Below are positions 24,294-35,475 of a DNA stretch of 64,000 nt, piece after piece. Numbering within the stretch: position 1 is the stretch's first letter; each line of letters begins with the position of its first letter. The stretch comes from Lutraria lutraria. Its lineage: Eukaryota > Mollusca > Bivalvia > Venerida > Mactridae. Location: positions 47,425,029 through 47,489,028 of the forward strand of contig OZ026834.1 in NCBI GenBank assembly GCA_964023205.1, in the 5' to 3' direction. Under the pieces are notes generated by a model. That model ran no database searches. It was not told the DNA's origin and saw nothing but the letters and a program-made list of their open reading frames with translations. A program made the position numbers and the translations under genes.

Positions 24294-25582
24294 GTTCCTT
24301 GGTTTTTAAGAACATTGGGTGCTAAAGTAAAAATTAGTTTGAAGGCGTTCCTGAAGCCTTTACTTTGAATGTCCAGAAAATGTTTAATGAAAGGGTTTTA
24401 TTATATATCAGTATAGTCCTAAAAGTTCATATGATTATCTATGATAATTATCAATTGTCTGTTATTAATAACAGTTACTGTAGTATACAAGTTGAAGTAA
24501 TATAATTATAAAACACATTGCAACTCTCGGTTATGACTTATTTTTTCCAATTATATATTACTAATTAATAAATGATATGATCTATCTGAAGAGATGAACT
24601 GAATTTGTCAGTAAATTGCTTGTCTTCACTTAAATTTAGAATTAAGTGTTCATTGTATACAGAAGTTCCGATTCTTATCAGCTGACTGTAGATAGGCTAG
24701 CCTGAGTTGTCATCCAATGATAAGGGTCGTGTACTAAAGGTCGTGTGGGTGTCTGAGATAAAGACAGGAAGTTATCTCGCGTTGATTGGACATTTCATGT
24801 CATCTTACTGCATCAAGTATCGGAAGTTTTTACCAAACCACATCTAGTCACACCTAGTACTATGTTTGACAGGATATGTTTAATAAGCAGTGTTGACCGA
24901 ACCAGTCTGGTTGTGCCTTAAATGTGTCAGATCTTTTATATTCTTGGCAATATACTGACCAAACAATGAATTCCTTCAGATTAATCCTATGACCAGAACA
25001 CTGTTGTGACTGTCAGCCTGTTGTGATGTTTGTATGTATGTATGTATAACATGTGAGCTAGATATGGTGATGTTAGTGTAACAATGTGACCTGTATTTGA
25101 TTGTGTGTTTATAAGTTAGGACCCAGTTTCTGTATTACCCTAATCCATAACATAACTGTGTTGTCTTGACTTCTGTGACACTGAATCTTCTTGTTTTTCA
25201 CAAAGTTAAATAAAATATGTTTTTGTTTTCACTTTAAGTTAAATAGATTTTATGAGGAAATATTTTCCCAATGACTGTAGGCATGTGCTTGCCCTGTAAA
25301 GTATAGGGTACATTTTCTATTTATCTATTATATTTAATGTAGGTCAAATTCAAATACTGCTTCCCCGATGCTACATGGTAAAAAAGGACTTAATAGATGG
25401 GAGTCTACAGTGCCCTATATAAGTACTGATTACAATTTATACACTAAACAAATCTTCCCACAACAAATCGTAATTGAACAAATATTTTTATTGTGTTTAC
25501 CATTAAACATTGTTGTTTACATGTAGCTCTATGTTTCGATTCATGTACACTCATTACTGATATTCATTTCTTATGTTTCAGG

Positions 25583-26290
25583 AAGATCTGCCAAGAAGGA
25601 GCCATCAAGAGCCAAAGATAATTCTGTGCATTTACAGCATCTTTGTATTCAGAACAGACAGTCCACCACTACAGCTGATGTTACTATTGGCACCCATAAC
25701 TGTCCAGTCAGCGCAAAGGCTGTGCCGAAAAGACCCGGTGAACATCGAATATGTTGCGAGCCTATCTTACTCGCACCACTGCCAAGACAGGACATGCTAG
25801 AAACACCAACATTAATGTTGGGATGCCGTACAGTGGAGGAGAGTTATCTTGTTCCCTGTCCACTGACATGTCCCCCCATTGAGGATGCCGTACAGTGGAG
25901 GAGAGTTATCTTGTTCCCTGTCCACTGACATGTCCCCCCATTGAGGATGCCGTACAGTGGAGGAGAGTTATCTTGTTCCCTGTCCACTGACATGTCCCCC
26001 CATTGAGGATGCCGTACAGTGGAGGAGAGTTATCTTGTTCCCTGTCCACTGACATGTCCCCCCATTGAGCATCTCTGGAACAGGCTTTATAGAACTGTGA
26101 CAGAGATAACATACTGCCTAGAAACCTGCAGGAACTGTAGCAACTCAGCAGGAATGGAACAATGTTCCTATGCATTCTATCCGACATCTTATTGGCTCAA
26201 TGAGGAGATGTTGTTGCACTCTTGTTATTGCAGTTCGTGGTCATACCAGATATTGACAGAATTTGTGAAAAAATGTGACTTTTTAAGTCA
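25583..26290 (+). pseudogene. Decayed Tc1/mariner-type transposase
   Basis: In one frame the left part reads RAKDNSVHLQHLCIQNRQST and then VTIGTHNCPVSAKAV. This resembles the second helix-turn-helix region of Tc1-type transposases, where 'HNRPVSAQTVR' is typical. The right part reads PPIEHLWNRLYRTV, the 'SPIEHLWD' block that contains the last acidic catalytic residue of the DDE domain. A frameshift later it gives RNLQEL and then, after more lesions, words like 'QEWNNVP'. The middle of the catalytic domain is missing. A 62-base piece just before the PIEHLW block is present four times and destroys the frame. No terminal inverted repeats are visible. The acceptor-like 'tttcag' in front appears coincidental. 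Confidence 0.75.
25822..26069 (+). repeat. 62-bp tandem repeat, four near-identical copies, within the Tc1 remnant
   Basis: The word 'gatgccgtacagtggaggag' starts at 25822, 25884, 25946 and 26008. The copies look identical across 62 bases, while the host transposase is heavily decayed, so the amplification is much younger than the insertion. Confidence 0.95.
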
Positions 26291-26621
26291 CCGGTGACTG
26301 ACATAAATTCGTTACGATTCATTATTTGTTAAGTTTTACTTATGCAAACTGTTAACAGATGGTTTTGTGATATGTGTGTATAATATCATTTAGTCATGAA
26401 TAATATTGAATAAAAAATTGATAATTATAATTATACAGCATTGTGTTAGCAATTTTGTTAAGTATATACATGTATACCTCTGTGAAAGTGGGACCTAATT
26501 AAAAGCTATGCGTACAAGAAGCTTTTGCACAATAAAATATAAAGACCTTAATTGCAAACCCTTTGGATCTAAAACAATTTATGATGAAAGGTATTTATCA
26601 TGCAATACATTTACTTTCCAG

Positions 26622-26674
26622 GATTGTGTGATAAAGGAAGGAAGCCGAAGGGGCCATGGAGTCAACAGGCAGAA
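26622..26674 (+). CDS. Candidate internal exon C of an unrecognised split gene
   Basis: An acceptor 'acatttactttccag' precedes this exon. Read with two leading bases, which completes the codon begun in exon B, it encodes LCDKGRKPKGPWSQQAE. It leaves the exon in phase 0 at GCAGAA|gtaaca, and exon D begins in phase 0. A stronger donor, CATG|gtaagg, lies at 26706/26707. Using it would add an in-frame TAA at 26690-26692, so that version would end translation here. The same exon also holds a well-placed ATG (26656, context GGGCCATGGAG) opening another frame, MESTGRSNRLFIIGASHG, which stays open to the downstream donor. The choice between these cannot be made from sequence alone. Confidence 0.4.
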
Positions 26675-27106
26675 GTAACAGACTATTTATAATTGGGGCA
26701 AGCCATGGTAAGGGTTTATAATTATTAGGATTGTTATAAAAATATAAATATAGTTCTCTCTCTCTCTGTCTTTTGATATGTTTTTCTCTCCTTTCTATTA
26801 GTGGCACAAATCCATTTTTTATCAGATGATGGTAAAACATGACTGAGACTGGCTTAGCATGATTTTTCAAAGGCTTTTAGTAGACTATCATCATCTAAGT
26901 AAGAAGTCTTGTTTACTTTCTGTCCATAGATAAGAGATAGATACTATCATTAAAATGATTGTTTTTCCTTTCTACAAATGATTATTTATGTAACAAATAT
27001 CTAGAAGATATCGAGGAAAGTTTAGATGTAATCAATGAGGGAATATGACATTGTTTATGTACTGGATACCTTTCTGAAATAATTGCTTTCCTTAGAGAGA
27101 AGGTCA

Positions 27107-27120
27107 GTAACCATGGTAGT
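27107..27120 (+). promoter_or_regulatory. Imperfect X-box-like site GTAACCATGGTAGT
   Basis: It is centred on CCATGG like the sites at 16968 and 23463 but has a broken right half. Listed as a weak member of that set. Confidence 0.15.
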
Positions 27121-27220
27121 TAGGAACGCTTGTACCATTTTTAATGTTTTTTTTTTTTTTCAACTTAGAGCAATGAATGAACTGATGTTTGCAAATGTAT
27201 TGTTTTTGTAACCAATTGAT

Positions 27221-27408
27221 GTCAAAGTACTGAAAGTGGTCATGGAAACTGAACTTATTCATACATTGACTTGCACTGCAGTACTGAAACATAGAATGGA
27301 AACTATAGTTTAACACTTGTATGGCTTAATATGTAGAAACAAATAGTGCTATGGTCCACATCCAAATTCATGCGCGCTGAGTGAGTGATGGTTACAGAAA
27401 GCAGTTTC
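27221..27408 (-). repeat. AGTACT-palindrome dispersed repeat, copy 3
   Basis: It starts 'gtcaaagtactgaaagtggt' and contains 'gaaactgaactta' and 'gacttgcactgcagtactg'. It ends in 'gcgcgctgagtgagtgatgg'. The last phrase is the complement of the motif that has become the microsatellite in copy 1. Confidence 0.8.
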
Positions 27409-28283
27409 CCAAAATGGAAGAGATATTTTAAGGTCCACATTCATTGTAGCACCCCTGTTCTAAATGTTCACACTTCTTGCAGGAGGTTGTAAAGCTAACA
27501 TATTGATATGGTGAATCTATGGGGTGTTTGTACGCATTTTTTATCTGGTAGCTTCAGTATTATGCAGAAAGTTCTAATAAAATATTAAAATGAATTTGGC
27601 TGGTTCCTGCAAGATGAATATATTTAGACTGGTTATCAACATATAATAGTTGAACTGTAGTGAATCATGAACTTTATGATCTAGACAGTGAACCAGACTA
27701 GTTTTTGATACACAATCTTCATATATCAACTGTAAGAGAGATTCGGGCAGTTACGTCTCCCATGAAATCATTAAACATCAATCTTGTGAAATTGTTATTT
27801 TTTCTCCACCAATTTAAGAGGATTGTCTGGTATTTCTGTGGAAAGTGTGTGTGGTAAAAAGGTCTGTTAAATGATGAGTAATGTATAAAAATGTTTGTAA
27901 TGTATACACTATTACAACTGGATTATGTAATATGCAACTAAACTATGGTTAGCCTTACATGTTCGGCTTTCTGATTGGCTGATTTCATGAACAAATTTGG
28001 AAGGGCCATCCTCTCAGTGCGGTAGGGGGCCAAATTGAAAAAGTGTTTTGCCATCACAAACAGTCTAGTTGGTTGGACAAGACTATGGTCAACTTCATGA
28101 GTTCTGATTTAAGTAAGAGGCGGTACCTTTACATGCTTTTATGCAATAGAATAACTTGTCTGAATTTATTCATAATAATGGTGAAGATTTGAATTGTTGA
28201 TATTCCTGAAAAAAATGCCATCCATGTTATTCTTGTTGGATTAACACCAAATATAGGGGTGCTGTTTGTATCTGATATCTGTG

Positions 28284-28992
28284 GTTCTTATTGGATCAAA
28301 CAATGTTTTGGTTCTTAGTGGATCAGGCAATGTTTTGGTTCTTAGTGAATCAAACAATGTTTTGGTTCTTAGTGGATCAAACAATGTTTTGGTTCTTAGT
28401 GGATCAGGCAATGTTTTGGTTCTTAGTGGACCAGGCAATGTTTTGGTTCTTAGTGGACCAGGCAATGTTTTGGTTCTTAGTGGACCAGGCAATGTTTTGG
28501 TTCTTAGTGGACCAGGCAATGTTTTGGTTCTTAGTGGACCAGGCAATGTTTTAGTTCTTAGTGGATCAAACAATGTTTTGGTTCTTAGTGGATCAAACAA
28601 TGTTTTGGTTCTTAGTGGATCAGGCAATGTTTTGGTTCTTAGTGGACCAGGCAATGTTTTGGTTCTTAGTGGACCAGGCAATGTTTTGGTTCTTAGTGGA
28701 TCAAACAATGTTTTGGTTCTTAGTGGATCAAACAATGTTTTGGTTCTTAGTGGATCAGGCAATGTTTTGGTTCTTAGTGGACCAGGCAATGTTTTGGTTC
28801 TTAGTGGATCAAACAATGTTTTGGTTCTTAGTGGATCAGGCAATGTTTTGGTTCTTAGTGGATCAGACATTGTTTTGTGGTTCTTAGTGGATCAGGCAAT
28901 GTTTTGTGGTTCTTAGTGGATCAGGCAATGTTTTGTGGTTCTTAGTGGATCAGACAATGTTTTGGTTCTTAGTGGATCAGACAATGTTTTGT
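28284..28992 (+). repeat. 27-bp minisatellite with ordered variants
   Basis: About 26 units are built on 'gttttggttcttagtggatc' plus 'aaacaat'. Variants at the unit end (GGATCAAA, GGATCAGG, GGACCAGG) occur in a repeating order. The last few units gain two bases (gttttgTGgttc). Because 27 is a multiple of three and the unit has no stop in several frames, open frames of over 200 codons appear on both strands at once; these are artefacts. Confidence 0.97.
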
Positions 28993-29702
28993 TAGGACAT
29001 CTTGAAATACTACATTTCTGTTTCTAGTTCAAACTTCCTATACATTTACCTACCAGTCCATGAATTAAATCTTTATTCTTTGTTGAAATCAAAGACTAGG
29101 AACAAACAAACAAAGTAGCTGAAGAGGTACACATACTATTATAAACTTAGCGATTAAACTCCTGTTTTGAACTAGAGATTTTCATATTCAATAGTTCAGA
29201 ATATATTTGATTGTGTTTAACTTAATATAATTTGTAATCAGGTTATATAATGATAAATAAAACATACAATGCTAATTATATATAATATTTACTTACATTT
29301 TCTCGACACTGAATACAAGATTAATAATTCCCCTTGGATTCAGATTGGTCACATTTCACAGTAAATATAAACTGATATCTTTAATTCACTTGTTTAACTT
29401 GAAGTTTTGATTTTGTTCTGTATTTTTTTTTTGTATTTTATATCTTAGCTCCAAAACAAAGAGTCATAAAGCACATGTCAAATATTCATAATATCAGCTA
29501 GAATTTACATATTGTTCGATGAATTGCATAAATTAAGCGTCTTCATAGACTGCAACCTTATGATTGTGATAAAAATTGATCTGGAGGTTATGACCCCCCA
29601 TCTAGAAACAATATTGGTTCTAGAATAAATGCCTACTCTATTGAATTGTAGTAATAAGATTAAATTATTTACAGAAATTAACTATTTTCATTTATAAAAC
29701 AG

Positions 29703-29708
29703 TTTATT
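29703..29708 (-). terminator. Possible polyadenylation signal for the antisense exon
   Basis: On the minus strand this reads AATAAA, about 114 bases after the stop codon of the candidate at 29822-29988. The hexamer is common in AT-rich DNA, so it is only supporting evidence. Confidence 0.3.
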
Positions 29709-29821
29709 TTCGCAACAGGAATCTTTACATAAATAGGAAATAAAATGGATTTATGGGTAAAACTGAATAAACATTACGGGCTTAAATGGATGTTTTTATA
29801 ATGTATCAAGTTGAACCCGTG

Positions 29822-29988
29822 TCAAACGTAAGCGTTTTTTGCAATCTTCTTATGACATGTTACTGTTTTTAATTTGGAACACAAAGACGGGTTTGTGCCA
29901 CTTCCGTCTGATTTCTGTGATTTATTGACATAAAAAACATCTTTCACAGTTACAGAACAATGACATGGAGTCCCTGTACATTCAATAA
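29822..29988 (-). CDS. Candidate antisense terminal exon of a small cysteine-containing protein
   Basis: On the minus strand a pyrimidine-rich acceptor ('ttctttgtgcctgtcatcag') opens into a frame (two leading bases) reading IECTGTPCHCSVTVKDVFYV. It continues with NKSQKSDGSGTNPSLCSKLK and TVTCHKKIAKNAYV and then stops at 29822-29824. It has five cysteines and one N-glycosylation-like NKS. The same frame extends upstream through the acceptor to an ATG at 30031, and MYYHVVIYSLCLSSVIECTG resembles a short signal peptide. It may therefore be either the last exon of a spliced gene or a compact intronless secreted-protein frame of 69 codons. Codon makeup is less AT-driven than the flanks. I recognise no family. 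It lies inside putative intron C-D, on the opposite strand. Confidence 0.4.
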
Positions 29989-30289
29989 CTGATGACAGGC
30001 ACAAAGAATAAATAACAACATGATAATACATACTTTAACTATCAAACTGTGTACGTCTATAGGATTTATGAACTAATATAAATGTCCCGGAGACAAGTAT
30101 GAATTCATCAGAAAAAATAATGTGTGCGTTCTATTGATTTCTACCGGGTATGCGTTTAAATTGTTGATACTGTAGAGTTGGGCAGAGCCCATTTATATAG
30201 AATTATTGAAAAGTTTACATAACTGTATGAATGGGAAACATAACTAGATGATTGGAAAATGCTTTCAATGTTTCATTTTGAGCTTGTCT

Positions 30290-30500
30290 GTTATCGAAGA
30301 AAAAGTCAAGCTATTGTGATCACTGCGGCATCTGCGTCAAGCAAAATCTTTAATGTAGCTCATAACTCAGAAAGTATAAGAGGTAGCAACATGAAACTTC
30401 ATAGGTGGATAGATCTCACTGAAGTAGTGAACAGACAAGTGTTGACAGCACTTATGGTGCTCTTGTTTTATTTGATAGTGAAGGAGTTATCTGCCCTTGG
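30290..30500 (+). repeat. Probable dispersed-repeat fragment ('cataactcagaaagtataag')
   Basis: It contains 'aacatgaaacttcatagg' and 'gtggatagatctcactgaag', wording like the core units of the elements at 30961 and 39409 ('aatgaaacttcacagaagtg', 'gagttatrgccc'). A short open frame across it has no other support. Confidence 0.4.
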
Positions 30501-30960
30501 CTTTTAATTATGTAATATTTAGCTTTACTTTTTTATTTTTCATAAATCATTATTTATTGGTTGTATAAAGTTTAATCTGGGACTATCTTACAGTTTAAAG
30601 CTTGTCCGATTTAATGATATTTGTATAATATGTTAAATGCTTAGCTTGCTAATTGCAGAATGAAATATATGGCGGACACCATGAAGTTGTAAATTTCACT
30701 ATCATGAAAATGTAGAAAGGTTATGGTTATATTAGTTTTGTATCTTAAAAGGCTTGTCTTGTTGAAATATTGCTTTAGCTTGTTTAAATCCAGATCATAT
30801 CAAGAGCTTGTCTTGTGAAGAAAAGTAATTTGTCCAAATTTTCTCAGGTTGAAATATGGTACTGTTAAATCTTGTCTGAATGTTTACAGACTGTCCGTCT
30901 TGTCTGGCTGTCATGTCTCAATGAAAATATTTCAGCCTTCAGTTCAATTTTGAACTGTTT

Positions 30961-31450
30961 TTACACCCCCACAAACAAAGTTTGAGGTATATTTGAGTCA
31001 CTTGGTTGGTCGGTCGGTTCGTCTGTCCGTCCGCATAATATATCACAAGTTTGTGGAGCAAATTACTTCCACATTCTTTAAGCAATTGCAATGACACTTG
31101 AAATATGTTATAACCATGAAGTTGAGATGTGCAAGACACAATTTTCATGCCCAGCGATTCACTCATTACAGAGTTATGTGCCCTTGAACTTAGCCGTATA
31201 GTGTACAATGGCATTCTTAGCTCATGAATGTTTGTGGAGCAAACTACTTCCACATTTTATAAGGGATTGAAATGAAACTTGAAATATATTATCAATATGA
31301 AATGTAGATGTGCAAAACACAATTTTCATGGCCAGTGATCCACTCTTCCAGAGTTATGTGCCCTTGAACTTAGCCGTATAGTGTACTATCGCAATCTTAG
31401 TGTCAAAGCAGCAGCGGGAGTATTAGTCACCTCTGTTACAAAGCTTTTTT
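30961..31450 (+). mobile_element. Tandem-core dispersed element, two core units
   Basis: A head 'tttacacccccacaaac' with 'ggttggtcggtcggttcg' is followed by two copies of a roughly 180-bp core ('tttgtggagcaaaytacttc' at about 31050 and 31230; 'agagttatgtgcccttgaac' in both). It ends in 'agcgggagtattagtcacct'. The layout matches the larger element at 39409-40432. Confidence 0.75.
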
Positions 31451-31497
31451 TTTTTCATATGATGCTCATTTTTATTTGTTATATACAATGTTTCAAG

Positions 31498-31676
31498 TAC
31501 AGTGCTACCTCTCCAAAGCAACACCCTTTGGGAGTAGCAAATTATGTTGTTGTTGAGAGGTTAATACTTCTGAGAGATTAAATTAATAGATAAATTGTGC
31601 AGTGGGAAAAAATTATGCTATTGTTGAAGGGAGGTTGTTGCTCAAGTGAGGGCCACTCTGGAGAGGTTGTACTGTA
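31498..31676 (-). mobile_element. 180-bp foldback family, copy 5
   Basis: Flanked by TA: 'cagtgctacctctccaaagc' at the left and 'ctctggagaggttgtactg' at the right. Confidence 0.9.
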
Positions 31677-32283
31677 TATACCTTGATCTTTATATAGATT
31701 ACAGAACAAACATTTCAGCTTTGATAAACTTCACAACATGACTATATAAGGTTGAATTATAATTGAATGGTAAAACTTGCTATTCTATATTTTTTTATGT
31801 TAGATAACTGTTACTATTCAATATAAACTCTCTCCTGGTAGGGTACCTTTTTTATGACATAAACATAAAAATGATATTTAGAAATCAGATAGAAATGATC
31901 GATTCAGGTCATTGCAGTCTGTGGGAAAGTTACGAAAAAAACACCATTAGTAAAGTTATGTATGCCGTCCAACTGTGACATTGAATATGGTTTTATTCTG
32001 TCAGGACTGAATGTGAACCCTGTCATATAGTTATTCATTTTTCATGAACTATTCATGAAGTATGCAAAAATTAGTTCAAGAAAAATTCATGATTTAATGA
32101 ATAACTTTCCCAAGGGGGTTGAAGTTACTGCGGTAGTATAGTATGATAGTATTGTATGATGTATCTGTCAGTAAGATAACCTGTTGTCAATTTGTTTATT
32201 GTCACGTTAATTACATATTAAACATCATTATAATTTATATACATTTGATGAAATTTATACTAGAACTGATTTTATGTAATATA

Positions 32284-32460
32284 TTCAGTGCAACCTCTCC
32301 AGAGCAGCCCTCTTGAGCAACAACCTCCCTTCAACAACAGCATGATTTTTCCTACTGTATGATTTAACAATCAATTTAACCCCTCTAGAGCAACAACCTC
32401 TCAGCAACAACATTATATTGCATCTCCCAAAGGGTGTTGCTTTGGAGAGGTTGCACTGTA
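32284..32460 (+). mobile_element. 180-bp foldback family, copy 6
   Basis: 'cagtgcaacctctccagagc' to 'ggagaggttgcactgta'. It lies 147 bases left of the assembly gap. Confidence 0.9.
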
Positions 32461-32606
32461 CATTGTATATATATATACATTGTATATACAATTATATACT
32501 GCATCGTTTTATATTTTCCACATAAAATTTGTATTTATTGCCAATAGCTTACTACCAAAGTTCGATCATATATTTTTGGATAGAATGCTTTTATATTAAA
32601 ACCTAT

Positions 32607-32806
32607 NNNNNNNNNNNNNNNNNNNNNNNNNNNNNNNNNNNNNNNNNNNNNNNNNNNNNNNNNNNNNNNNNNNNNNNNNNNNNNNNNNNNNNNNNNNNNN
32701 NNNNNNNNNNNNNNNNNNNNNNNNNNNNNNNNNNNNNNNNNNNNNNNNNNNNNNNNNNNNNNNNNNNNNNNNNNNNNNNNNNNNNNNNNNNNNNNNNNNN
32801 NNNNNN
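32607..32806. other. Assembly gap of exactly 200 N
   Basis: A round-number run of N is normally a placeholder for a scaffold join of unknown size. Apparent open frames through it are meaningless. Order and orientation of the two sides rest on data not in the sequence. Confidence 0.95.
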
Positions 32807-33173
32807 TTAATGGTGAGAAAGTTGTCCAACTATTGTAAAAAAACTTTAAAAGTTTAAACTATATCAATGAATTTAAACATATGTTCTTAAGGTGAATAAC
32901 AATCTTATCAAATAGTTGGCAATTTTAGGCCAAAGTTGAACTGTATGATTTGTCAAATTTTCCTTGAAATTTTGGTAATTTTTACATAAAATATAGATTT
33001 ATTATGTTCCACCATTGATAAGTTTTCATAGAATTCATTGTCAGTTTGGTCCTATTTTTTATTTGTTATATAAAGTTAATATGATTCATTCTGATACTCA
33101 CTTAAATTGTGGGAGACATTCAAATGTTCTCGTGTGACTATTAGATAGTCTTACCTTGTATGTTGGTTTTTTT

Positions 33174-34339
33174 GGACTTGATTTTTATCAAAATCAAGTC
33201 CTTTGTAATCATAGACTTATATTTGGCGCTGGACTCCATAACAGCTTGGTTAAAAGAATGCCACATAAAGGAAATAGTGCGTAACTAAATGGTATGTTTA
33301 AATAGAAGTATCTGGAATCTTTCCCCAATCAAGTGTGTCAGATCTAAATACATTTCAAATCATTCTATTGTAACTACATGGAGAGAGTCAAGTATCGAAA
33401 TAAGTGCTTGTCGGTAGATACATGAGATTTTCAAATGCGTAGAATTAAAACCGCGTATTCATTGTCCAATAAAATATCTTGCCGTAAAGTAGTTTAACTT
33501 TCGGTCTTCGTTCGATAGTTCAGAAAAATCTCCACGGACGTATTCATGCATTTGAAACAATCTACCATCGATGTGTGTGTTTTGTGCCTTTCTAACATTT
33601 CTTAATATTGCAAAGCGAATTCTCATTTAATCGTATTCCGTGGTATTCACACCAACTAGTGTTATTTTGATGACGGAATCGCTATTTATAGACTCACTCC
33701 CCGCAGTGGCTAGTAGCAAAGCGTAACCGATGTGGGGAGTTTGATTTATCGAAGGTTGAATGTTAAAACTGCGGCTTAAAAATAATAATTCGAGTCGCTA
33801 AATACGAACGTAAATTACTGGATACGTGCTTTTAGAATTTACTGTTTAAGAGTTCCTTTTACGCAAGATTATTTAGAATTACATAATCACGTCTGAATTT
33901 CATGCAACATCGGGTTAACTATAGGTCATATAGGTCTTACTCTACTGTGTCAGCACCTTTTGATTTGAGTGACCCTGAATGTGTTCAATGCGACGATGTT
34001 CTGTTGTGTTAAAACCAGAAGAATCAATGTTTGTATTTAATGTTACTGAAGTGTTGTTTACTAGTTTTGTACAATAAAGAGTTTTTAATGCAATTAAATT
34101 GTCCTCAATTATTGTGCTAATCATTAAACTTTCCAATATCAGGCTTTTTCATTTTAAAATTTTAGCAAAGGGACTATAGTAAAGCCCTAGCTTATGTCAT
34201 TTACCTATATGCATATGACCTGCATTACAATATGAATGAAAAATCGGTTCGTAATCTTAAATGTTAAAATATTAGTATGGGCTCGAACGATGTGGGTACA
34301 CATTTCTCTCTTTTGTCTCGTATGGTAAAATCAAGTCCG
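33174..34339. other. CpG-retaining block bounded by GGACTTGATTTT inverted words
   Basis: It begins 'ggacttgatttt', followed at once by its own complement (hairpin 33174-33201), and ends 'aaaatcaagtcc' at 34328-34339. Between these, CpG dinucleotides are far commoner than in the surroundings, mostly at 33410-33830. An AATAAA occurs at about 34074 ('gtacaataaagag'). No long open frame is present. It could be a young insertion, a noncoding transcript or a regulatory island. Confidence 0.4.
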
Positions 34340-34364
34340 ACAGTACTTTCAGTACTTTGATTTA
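34340..34364 (+). repeat. AGTACT-palindrome dispersed repeat, short fragment
   Basis: 'gacagtactttcagtacttt' plus 'gattt' is the right end of the family. It abuts the end of the 33.2-34.3 kb block. Confidence 0.6.
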
Positions 34365-34818
34365 CCAGGTGTTTCCTTCAATGTGAGATGTGATATGACA
34401 TGCATACTGAAGATGAATTGTTCATTTTCAAGTTTTTGTATCATCTGACCTGTATGTAAAACAGTGCACCTTCTACATCTCGTTACGTCAGCAGGTTTTG
34501 ACAGGGTATCTTTATAGGTAATTTATAGGTAATCCTATCATAATAAACAGTTTTCAGATTTATATTGTCGCCGAGTTCACATTTCTTTCTTTCTTCATAT
34601 CATTGGATTTAACGCCATTTTTATATTATTTAAGTTACATCATGGTGGTGCCTCCATGGACTTAAAGTCTCATAAGCTTATAAACTTATCGGTCCTTATA
34701 GTTTCTGTTTGTTCTATAACAGAGGAATCCAGTGTGGTTTTCTCCAGTGCATACTTTATAGCAAGAAAAAATGTTTCTCAAACCACTATCGTATTTTTTT
34801 CAATATCATTGAAATAAA

Positions 34819-35475
34819 TACAGTCAAAACTCGTAATATCGAAGTTTGTGGGACTTGCCAAAATACTTCGATATAAACGAACTTCGATATAGGAATTTCG
34901 ATACCTGTGTTTACATTTTAGAGCTAAAGTCAGTGTGTCATAATAATAACGTGATCGTGTTATTTAGTGTACGGGATTGTAACGGGTTATAAGAATACGG
35001 CATTTATACCGGTACTTATACGGGTACTTTCGATACATTTAATTTGCTATATACATAATTATGCATAAGATAGTTTTAAATGAGCGTATAGCAGCATTAA
35101 TAATAATTTGTTTCATCAACGAAAAGTTTGTATCAGTTTTATAATCGTGAGAATGGACACTAATATGTTTATACAGCTGACAATAATTAAATATCAATTT
35201 TAAATTATAGGTGTTTGTTTGCGGAAAAGGTGCAAACATTTCTTTTGTAAGTTGGCGACATAATTGGTTCGACATAGATGGTCACTTTATAGTTGAAAAT
35301 ATTTGGTTCGGACCGAAAATCTACTTCGATATATAAAAATATCGAGAACCGCGAATTCGATATATGTGCATTTTTTTAATATGTAATAAGAAGGAAAAAA
35401 TCGGAACTTTATTTTTACTTCGATATAAGCGGGATTTCGATATAAGCGATTCCGATATAATGAGTTTTGACTGTA
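34819..35475. mobile_element. Pogo-like foldback element with 'cgatata' words
   Basis: The ends are TA-CAGTCAAAACTCG and GAGTTTTGACTG-TA. Each arm repeats short words such as 'acttcgatataa' and 'atttcgatat', the pattern typical of pogo/Tigger-type terminal repeats. The interior (about 34940-35290) is AT-rich and has no transposase. It is nonautonomous. Confidence 0.85.

Larger units (their letters stand above)
13377..26621 (+). other. Putative intron B-C, repeat-filled
   Basis: This 13.2-kb span holds a SINE, the 15.2-kb and 21.7-kb arrays, the 19-20.7-kb foldback element, a 180-bp foldback copy at 22646 and the decayed Tc1 element at 25.6 kb. I see no genes in the remaining stretches 13546-15174, 15743-16462, 16652-19030, 20726-21714, 22011-22645, 22826-24129 and 24294-25582. 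The part around 16880-17290 is less AT-rich and contains an X-box-like palindrome. Confidence 0.4.

Noticed and set aside
25573..25800. Exon beginning at 'atgtttcag|gaagat'
   Set aside because: The acceptor-like sequence leads into a decayed Tc1-type transposase, so it was assigned to the transposon.
28241..28916. Open frames of 209 and 216 codons on opposite strands
   Set aside because: They are produced by a stop-free 27-base tandem unit and overlap each other. The encoded nine-residue repeats have no start context or flanking gene structure.
32529..32829. Open frames across the N run
   Set aside because: They consist mostly of unknown bases.
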